A stretch of DNA of 42,580 nucleotides from Nostoc paludosum FACHB-159 (GTDB lineage Bacteria > Cyanobacteriota > Cyanobacteriia > Cyanobacteriales > Nostocaceae): contig NZ_JACJTU010000058.1 of assembly GCF_014698835.1 (NCBI RefSeq), positions 1 to 42,580 on the forward strand, in the 5' to 3' direction. Under the pieces are notes generated by a model. It was not told the origin of the DNA. It searched no databases and saw only the letters and a program-made list of their open reading frames with translations. Made by a program: the position numbers and the translations under genes. Numbering within the stretch: the first letter of the stretch is position 1; each line of letters starts with the position of its first letter. Shown piece after piece: positions 24,515 to 31,771 of the stretch.

Positions 24515-27500
24515 TCACCCCATCCACTCAACCCAATCAGGAGCCACAGCTACCAACTCCCCAAACATCACAGGCTCTAGCTCATCAAACGCCAAGATCG
24601 CGCCCCAACGCTCGTCAGGAGTAAGAGTAGAGAGAAACTCTTTGACCGCATTTACCCCATCCTTCACCCGTTCCATGACCACCGCAGCATAATATTTAAC
24701 CTGCTGCCACCATGAATCAGCCGGATTTTCCTGTCCGTCCACACCCTCGCAATTATTACTGCCATCTTCAATAATGGGGGGTGTGGACGGAGTGTTAACA
24801 CCATACATAGTCTGCATTCTGGCTGCATACGCCGCATTCTGCGCTTGCTTCTCTTGCCGTCTTCGTTCTCTTTGCGCCCTCTGTGCTTGCCGATACATCA
24901 ACACTTGACACGCAAAAGCAACATCATCAGGGTCAAGCCGGTAGTACCGGACCCGTTGACCATTCTCAGTAGGCCGTCTTGATTGGGTAGTTAATCCCAA
25001 CTGCAAAAGATACTGACTCAAAATCCACACAGGGGATTCATCCAGTGGAATAGTTAGGTTAAGAATGCCCTTAATATGTGGTGCATTGCGCTTGGAGAAA
25101 TCAGACAATGCCTTAATCATGGGTTCATCGCCCTTAATTTCTACGCCATCCATCAAATCAGTTAATATTGCCCGTAACCCTAATCGATGACGCATTAACC
25201 AGGATGTAGAATGATTACCCCAGTCGGTGCAAATGGGCAAGCGATCTCGTTCAATCCTATCTCGTTCTGCCACAACAAAAGGCGGCGTCACAAACTCCCG
25301 TCCGTGTTCGTCGGCGATCGCTTCCCCTGGCGCAGCTAGAATTGCTTCCAACGCCACCAACTTTTTGATTAACCTTCCACCGTCGTCTTTCTCCACCAAC
25401 TCAGGCGTAACGGTCATACCGTAGGTATCATGGATGCGGAACTTCTCGCACTCTAGAACTTCTTCAGGTTTAAGATAATCTTGGTGTTGCCTAGCATTGT
25501 AAGTTTTTCTATCGATGTCCTTGGCATTAGCTACTTTTCGATAATGCTCAGAGTCAATAGTATTTCCCGCCGCTTTCATCAAATGCAGCGCTGCTTCATC
25601 CGTGCCATCCCCGGCACATACAATGGTATTCCCCATTTCCACCAATAGCGATCGCAAATCAGCACGCAAATTATTGATAGACCAGTTCCTTTGTGCTTCA
25701 ATCTGACAATACGTATCCAACGCCCAGTCTTTTTCTGCACCACGCTTACCCGTTTCCTTGTCGATGCGGATGAGAAACGCGGTCATTTCATTTTTCTGAA
25801 GAATTTTCTGTTTGATGTGACGGGGATTGGTTTGGGCGTAACCAAAGGGAGGACGAGGAGCCACCCAAACGTGCATCGGCACATTCGGACGATACCGCCA
25901 CAACTGTTGAGCGCATTCGGTAGCGGATTGGGAAACAGCATGAAACACCCCAAATATCACATCAAAATGATAGGTGGAGATGTCAACCCCAGTGCCAAGA
26001 CTGGGAGTGGTTAACAGTGCATCAACCGATTGAATGGCAGTGTTAATCTCCCTGATGAAAATAATATTCTCTTCACTACCACTATTCTCCGAGTGAATAG
26101 CCCAGACGCGCAACTTCCGGTCATCTTCTGATTCTGGTGCATCTTCTAGCAATTCGCAATTGTCAGTTCGCTGCTTTTCGCAATTTTTCAAACTGCGACT
26201 TGCGACTTGTGTTAGCGAAGCGGGGCGAAGCCCATTGCGAATTGATCTCTGCTGTACTACTTCATTCAAGGCACGTTCTAACTTTTTAATAAATCGCTTA
26301 GAGTCAGAAACGACTATCGGCCTTTTGCCCAGCATTAGTTGAAGATGGATTTGAGCGACGATGGCACTGCTGTCTTCACCCTCGTACCAGTGGACTTGAC
26401 GACCACCTGAGCGATACTCGTTTTTGATAATGTATGGTTTTTCGCCGAATGGTCGCATTGCTCTAAAGAAATCGATGGTCAAATCGTCCAGGTGAGCATC
26501 AGCCAAAACCACCAGCTTGGCGTTGTAGACCAGATATTCCAACACTTCGAGGATCAGCCCCCGATGTTCCTTACAGGTTTTGGACTGAAGCAAATGCGCG
26601 AGATACTGACAGGCTTCATCTATAAATATGATGTCATAAGCCTGTAAATCATTCACCATCTTGTATAAAGAATCTACGGTGATGCTTAAAGCCTTGGCCT
26701 TTGACCAATCGCTGCAAGCGATTGCCGAATACATCACGCTGATAAGGCGATCGCTGAGGTTCTTGAGCAGGTTTACCCGATGCCCGTTGTTCAAAAAGCT
26801 TAATTCTGGGTTATCCCGTCTGACAATAGCCATGATTTCGGTCTTGCCAGTCCCCATATCTGAGGCAAGACCTACTAACCCGGATTGAGGTAAGGAACCA
26901 ATTGCTTCGGAGAGGTAACGAGTATTAACGGTCACATCCGGTTTATACTTGTGTAAGTCTCTGGATTTTTTAAGGAAGAACCGCTTTTGATATTCTTGCA
27001 CAGTCAAAGCGTCGGCAATCATCGCAGCTACAGCTTTAAGGGCTTTATTGCCCAGTGCTACCACCCAGTCGTCAATCCCTTTCTCTGGCCCAGGTAATAA
27101 TGCCACCTCACATTGAGAACCAGCATCTAGGATGACATTGGCGGTGCGGCGTATGGCTTGGAAAACTTGCCATTTCGTCTTGGTTTTGATTTCGTAGTCA
27201 AAGAGAATGATGAATTTACGTCCATCCCGTGCCATTGGTACTAAGTCAGGATGTAATCGCTCAAAACCTTCCTTACCAACTCGACCATTCCAGATGCCGG
27301 GAAGTGCGATCGCCACATATCCCAACGACAGCAGACAACCTGCTTTCTTTTCACCTTCTGTGAGGAATACTGGAATCTCTAGATGTGACAAGACCCAAGC
27401 CCAAAAGCCTAATGCTTCCCCTTCTTGAGTAATAACAATATCATCCGGCATTGGCACGTCATAGCGTATAGATATCTTTTGCCAGATGTGCAGGGGAACC

Positions 27501-27928
27501 CTAAAATACGTGACGCGGTTGGGAGTTTTTGGGGGAGACTCGTATTTGATGGGCTTGGGAGAAGAGGCAGGGGAGGCAATATTAGTAAATTCTCTTCCTG
27601 CTCCTCTACTCCTTTCCCCCTCCCACGGTAGGCGCGGGGAGTCCGGCTTCGCCCGTCCCCACATCATCGGTAGCCAATTGTTGTGAGGGTCTAGCCCACT
27701 TGACCACCACGAACCATCTCTCAAGTGAACATAGCGGATCAAATAACCATCGCGTAACCGTCCATCATTGCGTCGGGCGGTTTGGGGTAGGGCATACAAT
27801 AAGTATTCGTATATTTCGTCTCCCTGTAAAGAACGGACATTTAACGCCACAATAGTAGGGTCAACAGCTGAACCAATCACCCATTCTTGCCAATGATGCG
27901 GTGCTAAGTGATGAATATGATTATCCAT
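24515..27928 (-). CDS. CyRepA1-type plasmid replication protein
   Basis: 1137 residues from the ATG at 27926-27928, preceded by a perfect GGAGG with 6-base spacing. The N-terminal half carries a DUF3854/TOPRIM-like domain: IPVFLTEGEKKAGCLLSLGY (Glu191), GIWNGRVGKEG, ILFDYEIKTK, GPEKGIDDWVVALG (Asp286-Asp287). Then comes a helicase-like ATPase with Walker A ASDMGTGKTEI (355-365), Walker B IIFIDEACQYL (DEAC 437-440), VVLADAHLDD and a later SLGTGVDIS and QLWRYRP motif region. This primase-helicase layout is that of the cyanobacterial CyRepA1 plasmid initiators. It strongly suggests the window is a plasmid. Two stretches, residues about 96-126 and 561-595, look like dispersed DNA repeats that entered the gene in frame. 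Confidence 0.88.
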   Translation of the reverse strand: MDNHIHHLAPHHWQEWVIGSAVDPTIVALNVRSLQGDEIYEYLLYALPQTARRNDGRLRDGYLIRYVHLRDGSWWSSGLDPHNNWLPMMWGRAKPDSPRLPWEGERSRGAGREFTNIASPASSPKPIKYESPPKTPNRVTYFRVPLHIWQKISIRYDVPMPDDIVITQEGEALGFWAWVLSHLEIPVFLTEGEKKAGCLLSLGYVAIALPGIWNGRVGKEGFERLHPDLVPMARDGRKFIILFDYEIKTKTKWQVFQAIRRTANVILDAGSQCEVALLPGPEKGIDDWVVALGNKALKAVAAMIADALTVQEYQKRFFLKKSRDLHKYKPDVTVNTRYLSEAIGSLPQSGLVGLASDMGTGKTEIMAIVRRDNPELSFLNNGHRVNLLKNLSDRLISVMYSAIACSDWSKAKALSITVDSLYKMVNDLQAYDIIFIDEACQYLAHLLQSKTCKEHRGLILEVLEYLVYNAKLVVLADAHLDDLTIDFFRAMRPFGEKPYIIKNEYRSGGRQVHWYEGEDSSAIVAQIHLQLMLGKRPIVVSDSKRFIKKLERALNEVVQQRSIRNGLRPASLTQVASRSLKNCEKQRTDNCELLEDAPESEDDRKLRVWAIHSENSGSEENIIFIREINTAIQSVDALLTTPSLGTGVDISTYHFDVIFGVFHAVSQSATECAQQLWRYRPNVPMHVWVAPRPPFGYAQTNPRHIKQKILQKNEMTAFLIRIDKETGKRGAEKDWALDTYCQIEAQRNWSINNLRADLRSLLVEMGNTIVCAGDGTDEAALHLMKAAGNTIDSEHYRKVANAKDIDRKTYNARQHQDYLKPEEVLECEKFRIHDTYGMTVTPELVEKDDGGRLIKKLVALEAILAAPGEAIADEHGREFVTPPFVVAERDRIERDRLPICTDWGNHSTSWLMRHRLGLRAILTDLMDGVEIKGDEPMIKALSDFSKRNAPHIKGILNLTIPLDESPVWILSQYLLQLGLTTQSRRPTENGQRVRYYRLDPDDVAFACQVLMYRQAQRAQRERRRQEKQAQNAAYAARMQTMYGVNTPSTPPIIEDGSNNCEGVDGQENPADSWWQQVKYYAAVVMERVKDGVNAVKEFLSTLTPDERWGAILAFDELEPVMFGELVAVAPDWVEWMG
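26144..26248 (-). repeat. Palindromic dispersed repeat inserted in frame in the rep gene
   Basis: The coding strand here reads ATTCGCAATGGGCTTCGCCC then CGCTTCGCTAACAC and further GCAATT-type units. The intergenic-type repeat at 30353-30405 has the same ATTCGCAATGGGCTACGCCC-CGCTTCGCTAACGC core, differing at two positions. In the rep gene it encodes about 35 residues (RSIRNGLRPASLTQVASRS to DNCELLED) between VVQQ and APESEDD, without breaking the frame. Confidence 0.75.
27551..27643 (-). repeat. Second repeat-like in-frame segment in the rep gene
   Basis: Coding-strand motifs such as GGGCGAAGCCGGACTCCCCG, GGAGGGGGAAAGGAGTAG and GAGGCAGGGGAG-like runs are of the kind common between genes in Nostocales. 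They encode a Pro/Ser/Gly-rich stretch (DSPRLPWEGERSRGAG, then NIASPASSPKP) in the N-terminal part of the replication protein, residues about 96-126. Confidence 0.45.
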
Positions 27929-28099
27929 ATTTTCCTCCGATAGACGCACGGAAAAGTCAGCGGTATGACATCAACCGCTTTGAAATGCTGAAAAACAGTT
28001 ACTAGCTAGAAAACTAAATCAGATTATTAGTACGCATGAACTAAGTACGAATACGTCAAAAGCGTAGCATTCCAAGATGATGGCGATCGCTATAAATGC
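27929..28099. other. Non-coding region upstream of the rep gene, candidate origin area
   Basis: No gene is visible. Besides the GGAGG site of the rep gene there is an 8-bp inverted repeat, CAGTTACT (27996-28003) and AGTAACTG (28103-28110), and a loose repetition of TACG phrases (TAGTACGCATG, AAGTACGAATACG) near 28030-28055. I see no clear iterons. A replication origin next to the rep gene is an expectation, not an observation. Confidence 0.3.
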
Positions 28100-28453
28100 T
28101 TAAGTAACTGCTATCAGTGAGCGATTAAACAGATTGCCATCTGTAAGATGACGTACATAGCTAAAACTTTTGATTTTACCTTTAAGTTCAAATGGTTCTA
28201 GACCAGATGGCTGTTTTCTTGTCCTGCCCACTAGAGAAATCCAATTGCCTGCTTTCGTTGATGAGTATGATTGTGTATCTGTCTGGCTCTGGATATCAGT
28301 ATCTAAGTTGTTAGGCTGAGTCTGATTTATGGGAATTTTCTGAACCTTGAAAGATTGAGCAATTTTAGACAGGCTGTGGCATAATTTTTGCTCCAAAACA
28401 GGTGCAAATCGTTTGCAGCGATGAAACAGATAGAGCGTGATTTCTAAAATCAA
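28100..28453 (-). CDS. Hypothetical small protein, doubtful
   Basis: An open frame of 117 codons whose first possible start is a TTG at 28451-28453, with no ATG in the upstream part and no ribosome-binding site. The second half, KAGNWISLVGRTRKQPSGLE and PFELKGKIKSFSYVRHLTDG, looks more protein-like than the polar first half. It may be a divergent or decayed plasmid gene. I do not recognise it. It diverges from the XRE gene. Confidence 0.3.
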   Translation of the reverse strand: MILEITLYLFHRCKRFAPVLEQKLCHSLSKIAQSFKVQKIPINQTQPNNLDTDIQSQTDTQSYSSTKAGNWISLVGRTRKQPSGLEPFELKGKIKSFSYVRHLTDGNLFNRSLIAVT

Positions 28454-28537
28454 AGTTGGTCATTAGGTCAAGATAAAACAAGATTCAAAATAGAATCATC
28501 ATTGAGTGGCGCTCGGTTGCGCTTTGCCCTGATACTT

Positions 28538-28583
28538 ATAGTTGCATATAACTATTGATTTTGTCAACAAAATATTGCATAAT
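28538..28583 (+). promoter_or_regulatory. Promoter with two palindromic operator candidates for the XRE gene
   Basis: A plausible sigma-70-type promoter reads TTGATT (28555-28560), 17-base spacer, CATAAT (28578-28583), 34 bases before the ATG at 28617. Two perfect palindromes sit on it: ATAGTT-6-AACTAT (28538-28555), touching the -35 box, and ATTTTGT-CA-ACAAAAT (28558-28573), inside the spacer. Such placement fits repression by the encoded XRE protein. Confidence 0.5.
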
Positions 28584-28616
28584 ATGGCAATGCAAGAAAA
28601 AATAGAAGAGGTTGTA

Positions 28617-28910
28617 ATGTTACCACTAACTGAGGTGGGGTCGATAAAGTGGACAAAGGAGCGTGGAGAGAAAATGCGCTCGTTACGCGGTGAAATGGCA
28701 TTGTTAGCTTTGTCTAAAAAGCTTGCTGAGATTGATGTAGAGATATCTCGCCAGTATTTGCACAGAATGGAGACTTTTTCAGATGTTAAAGGAGCTTCCC
28801 CTGAGCTTGTCACAGGGCTTTGCAAAGTATTTAACTGTACGTTAGCTGAATTGTTGTGTTTGAAAGCAACCAAAATTGTCCAATTAGGGGTTGACAATTG
28901 CAACTTTTAG
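28617..28910 (+). CDS. XRE-family helix-turn-helix regulator
   Basis: 97 residues from the ATG at 28617, which has AGAAGAGG in front. Frames from the earlier TTG at 28542 or the ATG at 28584 are open but have no ribosome-binding site, and 28542 lies within the promoter palindromes. The HTH region reads RGEKMRSLRGEMALLALSKK, then LAEIDVEISRQYLHRMETFS, and ends SPELVTGLCKVFNCTLAELL, the usual last helices of an XRE/Cro domain. It is likely a DNA-binding repressor that controls itself and possibly neighbouring plasmid genes. Palindromes with an AGTTGCA element occur both in front of the gene and at its 3' end. Confidence 0.85.
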   Translation: MLPLTEVGSIKWTKERGEKMRSLRGEMALLALSKKLAEIDVEISRQYLHRMETFSDVKGASPELVTGLCKVFNCTLAELLCLKATKIVQLGVDNCNF

Positions 28911-28915
28911 TTGCA
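28899..28915. promoter_or_regulatory. Perfect palindrome at the 3' end of the XRE gene
   Basis: TGCAACT (28899-28905), TTT, AGTTGCA (28909-28915) is an exact 7-3-7 inverted repeat spanning the stop codon. Its half-site AGTTGCA also occurs at 28540-28546 inside the upstream palindrome, so both may bind the same protein. A weak terminator role is the alternative. Confidence 0.45.
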
Positions 28916-29338
28916 CTATAGTAATTAGGACAGAGGAAAGCAAGCCGCCTGCACCAGAACGCAATCAAGAGTTTGCAGCAGAATTACAGAACCATGAAAA
29001 GAGAATCCAGAAGTACCGATTGAGAGATAGCTGAGGCACTGGTACAACCAGAGAAGGGGAAGGGTACACATCGGGAAAACGGATTCGATCATCAAAAATT
29101 GCCACAGTAGTACGACAGTCGCTTTGAAACTCCTCTCATCCGACTGTCGCCCGATCAAAAGATATGCTGCTGTTGCAAGCCTCGGTCACTGACACGGGGC
29201 ATTTTTTTAGAAAGGCTGCGCCAAATTTGAGTGAATGCGTTGTGGATTCCCACAACGTTCGTTCGTAAAAAACAAAGGCGATCGCTATGGTCTGGAAAAC
29301 TCAGCGATCGCCTTTCCCTTTCTTCAAGGAGTTATATT
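28916..29338. other. 423-base region without a clear gene, with two hairpins
   Basis: Only a shadow-like minus-strand frame and short plus-strand frames interrupted by stops are present. The right part forms the leader of the gene at 29339 and carries a hairpin CGTTGTGG-ATTC-CCACAACG (29238-29257) and a double-HIP1 inverted repeat (29277-29312). Confidence 0.6.
29277..29312. repeat. Inverted pair of HIP1 octamers
   Basis: GGCGATCGCT (29277-29286) and AGCGATCGCC (29303-29312) are perfect 10-base inverted copies around a 16-base loop, ending 26 bases before the start codon at 29339 and just ahead of its AAGGAG. Each half is itself palindromic, so the site can form a large cruciform or mRNA stem that could affect translation. 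Confidence 0.6.
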
Positions 29339-29902
29339 ATGGCTTACGGAACACTGATAGAGCAAGCCCTTCCTGTAGACGAACAATCCGTAGCACAGCA
29401 AGAACTCAACGACCTTCTTGCAACCCAGTGCGAGACAGTAGCCCCAGCCAAAGACCCGCTAACCCACCGCGATCGCCAAATCATCGCAACCATCATCAAT
29501 AGCACCCCCGACCAAATCAAAACTATCTGGATCGAAGGCGGTATCACTGTATGGGTGCAACTGAAGGGTGGCGGAAGATTACCTTTTGATCGCACTTGGT
29601 TCGCCGCACGAGTAGCCCAAGTTAAACCAACCATCGCTGAACCAGAAACCCCACGCCAGCGCAACGAGCGATTATCTGACGAACTCGAACAAGCCTGTCG
29701 TAAGTATGGGTTGTCGCATGGTGAGATTGATTGGTTGTTATTCAGCACCAAAATCTTTCAGGAAGGGCGTTTGGTGGGCTTCGTCGGGTGCAATGGAGAA
29801 GGCTGGTATTCTCGACCACGACTGTATGGAAGGAATCAGATGGCCCAGACTGCGGATAGTGCGATTGGCTATCTGGGAGTGCGACCACTAGCAGCAGCGT
29901 AA
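29339..29902 (+). CDS. Conserved-looking plasmid protein of unknown function
   Basis: 187 residues from the ATG at 29339, with AAGGAG 8 bases upstream; the longer frame from 29231 runs through the hairpins and is unlikely. The protein begins MAYGTLIEQALPVDEQSVAQ. The middle has THRDRQIIATIINSTPDQIK and WIEGGITVWVQLKGGGRLPF, followed by an acidic helical stretch ETPRQRNERLSDELEQACRK and an ending rich in Tyr/Trp/Gly (GEGWYSRPRLYGRNQ). No signal peptide or membrane segment. I do not recognise the family; codon use and the good start site say it is real. Confidence 0.7.
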   Translation: MAYGTLIEQALPVDEQSVAQQELNDLLATQCETVAPAKDPLTHRDRQIIATIINSTPDQIKTIWIEGGITVWVQLKGGGRLPFDRTWFAARVAQVKPTIAEPETPRQRNERLSDELEQACRKYGLSHGEIDWLLFSTKIFQEGRLVGFVGCNGEGWYSRPRLYGRNQMAQTADSAIGYLGVRPLAAA

Positions 29903-29909
29903 TACCAGT

Positions 29910-29940
29910 TCGCAATTCGCAATTCACAATCCGCAGTTAG
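29910..29940. repeat. AATTCGCAATTC-type dispersed repeat
   Basis: Tandem GTTCGCAATTCGCAATTCAC units of the same family as at 26144-26248, 30353-30405 and 30511-30588; here just behind the stop of the unknown plasmid gene. Confidence 0.6.
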
Positions 29941-30028
29941 AGTCTGTCAAGAAACAACTTTGATAATTCATTATCTAGAAAGCTTACCGAGACAGCATTT
30001 CTAACTCAAACAAAGACAAGGTTGTTAC

Positions 30029-30391
30029 ATGATAAGCCCTCGTTCAATTGCGAATTGCGAATTGTTTTGGCGATTGCCTAACATCAAAAAGGCAAAGGAA
30101 GAGCATTTGGGGGCTGTTTATCGATGTCTTGACGAACCAGGAGCAAATAACGTGAAACTGTACTTGACTAACGTATCTCCAAATCTTCCCTATTGGGCAG
30201 CAATCACATCAAAAACCCCAAACTTGATAGAGCTAGAAATTAACGACAACCACCCCGACTTTCAATCGCTCATCAATGGATTGGCTAGTGAGATTCAGCC
30301 GGGGGTTGTTGGGGTGAAGTCGGCTGATTTGTGTGAGGCTTTAGTCAACTCCAATTCGCAATTCGCAATGGGCTACGCCCCGCTTCGCTAA
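30029..30391 (+). CDS. Hypothetical protein with repeat-derived ends
   Basis: 120 residues starting MISPRSIANCELFWRLPNIK. The codons for RSIANCELF come from the AATTGCGAATTGCGAATTG repeat, and the last residues SNSQFAMGYAPLR come from the second repeat copy at 30353. The middle (EEHLGAVYRCLDEPGANNVK, then PNLPYWAAITSKTPNLIELE, DNHPDFQSLINGLASEIQPG) has the look of a folded alpha/beta domain. The original gene may have had other ends that repeat insertion replaced, or the start may lie at a later codon. Function unknown. Two stem-loops follow the stop. Confidence 0.55.
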   Translation: MISPRSIANCELFWRLPNIKKAKEEHLGAVYRCLDEPGANNVKLYLTNVSPNLPYWAAITSKTPNLIELEINDNHPDFQSLINGLASEIQPGVVGVKSADLCEALVNSNSQFAMGYAPLR

Positions 30392-30405
30392 CGCAATTCG
30401 CAATT
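30353..30405. repeat. Palindromic dispersed repeat at the 3' end of the preceding ORF
   Basis: CAATTCGCAATTCGCAATGG then GCTACGCCCCGCTTCGCTAA and CGCAATTCGCAATT. The AATTCGCAATT ends flank a GCTACGC...GCTTCGC core. It is the intergenic counterpart of the in-frame copy in the rep gene and supplies the last codons and the TAA of the ORF at 30029. Confidence 0.75.
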
Positions 30406-30409
30406 AAGA

Positions 30410-30469
30410 CAATTTAGTGGAGGCTTGTACCTCCCACTAATTGAAGACCACCAACCTACGGTATGGTGG
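30410..30469 (+). terminator. Two tandem stem-loops
   Basis: Stem 1 pairs CAATTTAGTGG-AGG (30410-30423) with CCTCCCACTAATTG (30430-30443) around CTTGTA. Stem 2 pairs CCACCA-ACC (30448-30456) with GGT-A-TGGTGG (30461-30469) around TAC. There is only GGGGCTTT after it, so intrinsic termination is uncertain; a structured 3' end or small RNA is possible. Confidence 0.45.
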
Positions 30470-30510
30470 GGGCTTTGACTCCAAGGTTAGCCAATTAATC
30501 AATTAGTCCA

Positions 30511-30588
30511 TAATTCGCATTTTCAATTGCGAATTGCGTTAGCGCAGCGTTAGCGACGAAGGAGCGTCACTGCGAATTGCGAATTGTT
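30511..30588. repeat. Dispersed repeat, third intergenic copy
   Basis: AATTGCGAATTGCG ends enclose a GTTAGCGCAGCGTTAGCGAC core. Same family as the copies at 30353 and inside the rep gene, but with a different core, so the outer AATTGCGAATTG units are the conserved part. Confidence 0.65.
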
Positions 30589-30681
30589 TGGTCGATAGAT
30601 GTGAGGCTACTAATTTCATTTTTGTGTGAAAAAGGCAAGGATTGAAAGAACAAACACTTGCCCGGAACACGAGATTACCGA

Positions 30682-30969
30682 TTAGTTGATAATGCCATAC
30701 TTTGTGCTGCCTGCTTTTTCTCTTGAGGGGACAGGACGGGATTTTAGTCTAACTGCGGGTTTTGGCTTTTGTTCAGCAGCAGTCGTCTGTTGTGCCAAAT
30801 ATTCAACAAGTTCATCCCCAGTTAGCTTTTTAACTGATGTGTGGCGGCGAATCGGCTGCAAAGTATTGTTTAAGGTGCAATAGTCATCGCTGGTTTTTCT
30901 GTAGACGTAATGGGTGCTGATGCCTAGAATACGGAAATAATCGCCTGTTTGAAGTTCTTCAAATGTCAT
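30682..30969 (-). CDS. Small protein of the tandem MTFxxLxTG family, copy A
   Basis: 95 residues from the ATG at 30967-30969 (a GTG two codons earlier is also possible): MTFEELQTGDYFRILGISTH, then YVYRKTSDDYC, NNTLQPIRRH and VKKLTGDELVEYL, followed by a basic, Pro-rich tail that the other two copies lack. It shares the pattern MTFxxLxTGxxF...G...VYxK....C..N..LQ.I....(V/I)K(R/K)L...E with the proteins at 31190 and 31574. The compact beta-rich first 60 residues suggest a small SH3- or KOW-like fold (inference). Function unknown. Confidence 0.7.
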   Translation of the reverse strand: MTFEELQTGDYFRILGISTHYVYRKTSDDYCTLNNTLQPIRRHTSVKKLTGDELVEYLAQQTTAAEQKPKPAVRLKSRPVPSREKAGSTKYGIIN

Positions 30970-31189
30970 AAACACAACTTCAATTACTGAATTAGTACAG
31001 ATTACCTTACACCGGGATTTGCAGCAATCAGTATGAGTTACAGAATCGAAACGAGAAATAGCACGAGTTTGTAGCGACGTTATGAAACATTCAATGCTAG
31101 AAAATGCTTTTAACCTTAGAAATTATTGAGGTATTAACCTGTTACCTTTAACTATACTTACGCAATAAAAAAAGTAGTGCGGAATTTAG

Positions 31190-31411
31190 TTAATAGTAAT
31201 CTGTTTCAAAACTTTCAAGTTCAGATTGCTGTTGCACTATGTACTCTTTGATTTCAGCCACATTCAACCGTTTTACTAGAGATTGAGAATGAATTGGTTG
31301 CAAAAAACCATTCAAGCGGCAGGATGAATTATTTACCTTTTTATACACATAACGACTAGTCATCCCAGGAATTCGGAAATACTCTCCTGTGCGTAATTGG
31401 TGGAAAGTCAT
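31190..31411 (-). CDS. Small protein of the tandem MTFxxLxTG family, copy B
   Basis: 73 residues from the ATG at 31409-31411; an earlier in-frame start (31438) does not match the family. MTFHQLRTGEYFRIPGMTSR, YVYKKVNNSSC, NGFLQPIHSQ, VKRLNVAEIKEYI and an acidic end ESFETDYY. It lies about 220 bases upstream of copy A on the same strand. There is no clear ribosome-binding site, which is also true of its relatives. Function unknown. Confidence 0.7.
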   Translation of the reverse strand: MTFHQLRTGEYFRIPGMTSRYVYKKVNNSSCRLNGFLQPIHSQSLVKRLNVAEIKEYIVQQQSELESFETDYY

Positions 31412-31573
31412 AACTGTGAGCAGAGTAACAACGCTCATTTATAACATATCTGAAATCTCAACCATGTCCAAATCGTACAAAGAGTAAAACCAGAGCAATT
31501 ACTCTATGCGAATAGAAAGCGATCCCGTCTAATTTCGCTCTACAACTAGATTCTTTGAGCGGCTAGTTATGAA

Positions 31574-31771
31574 TTACTGCTGAGGAATTCTACTTTCTAA
31601 ATACACTTGAACCTCCGATGAAGTTAAGCGTTTAATCCTTGTATGTGAACGAATCCTTTGTAAAAAACCATTCTGGCTGCAATAAGAGGCATTTACCTTT
31701 CGATAAACTTTGGCTTTTGTCATTCCAGAAAAACAGAAAAACTCTCCTGTACGTAACTGATAAAATGTCAT
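31574..31771 (-). CDS. Small protein of the tandem MTFxxLxTG family, copy C
   Basis: 65 residues: MTFYQLRTGEFFCFSGMTKA, KVYRKVNASYC, NGFLQRIRSHTRIKRL and SSEVQVYLES. It is the shortest copy and consists of the common domain alone, which marks the domain borders. It is the first of the three in transcription direction. Copies B and C are closer to each other (MTFxQLRTGE, GMT, NGFLQ) than either is to A. Function unknown. Confidence 0.7.
   Translation of the reverse strand: MTFYQLRTGEFFCFSGMTKAKVYRKVNASYCSQNGFLQRIRSHTRIKRLTSSEVQVYLESRIPQQ

Noticed and set aside
28030..28060. Possible iterons from the TACG phrases upstream of the rep gene
   Set aside because: The phrases differ in length and spacing, so they do not make a convincing iteron array.
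28925..29158. Minus-strand frame of 77 codons
   Set aside because: No ribosome-binding site, no recognisable motif, many rare residues; likely chance.
30353..30588. Possible CRISPR array from the repeated AATTGCGAATT units
   Set aside because: Spacing is irregular, the units are palindromic and heptad-like, there are no equal-sized spacers and no cas genes are nearby.
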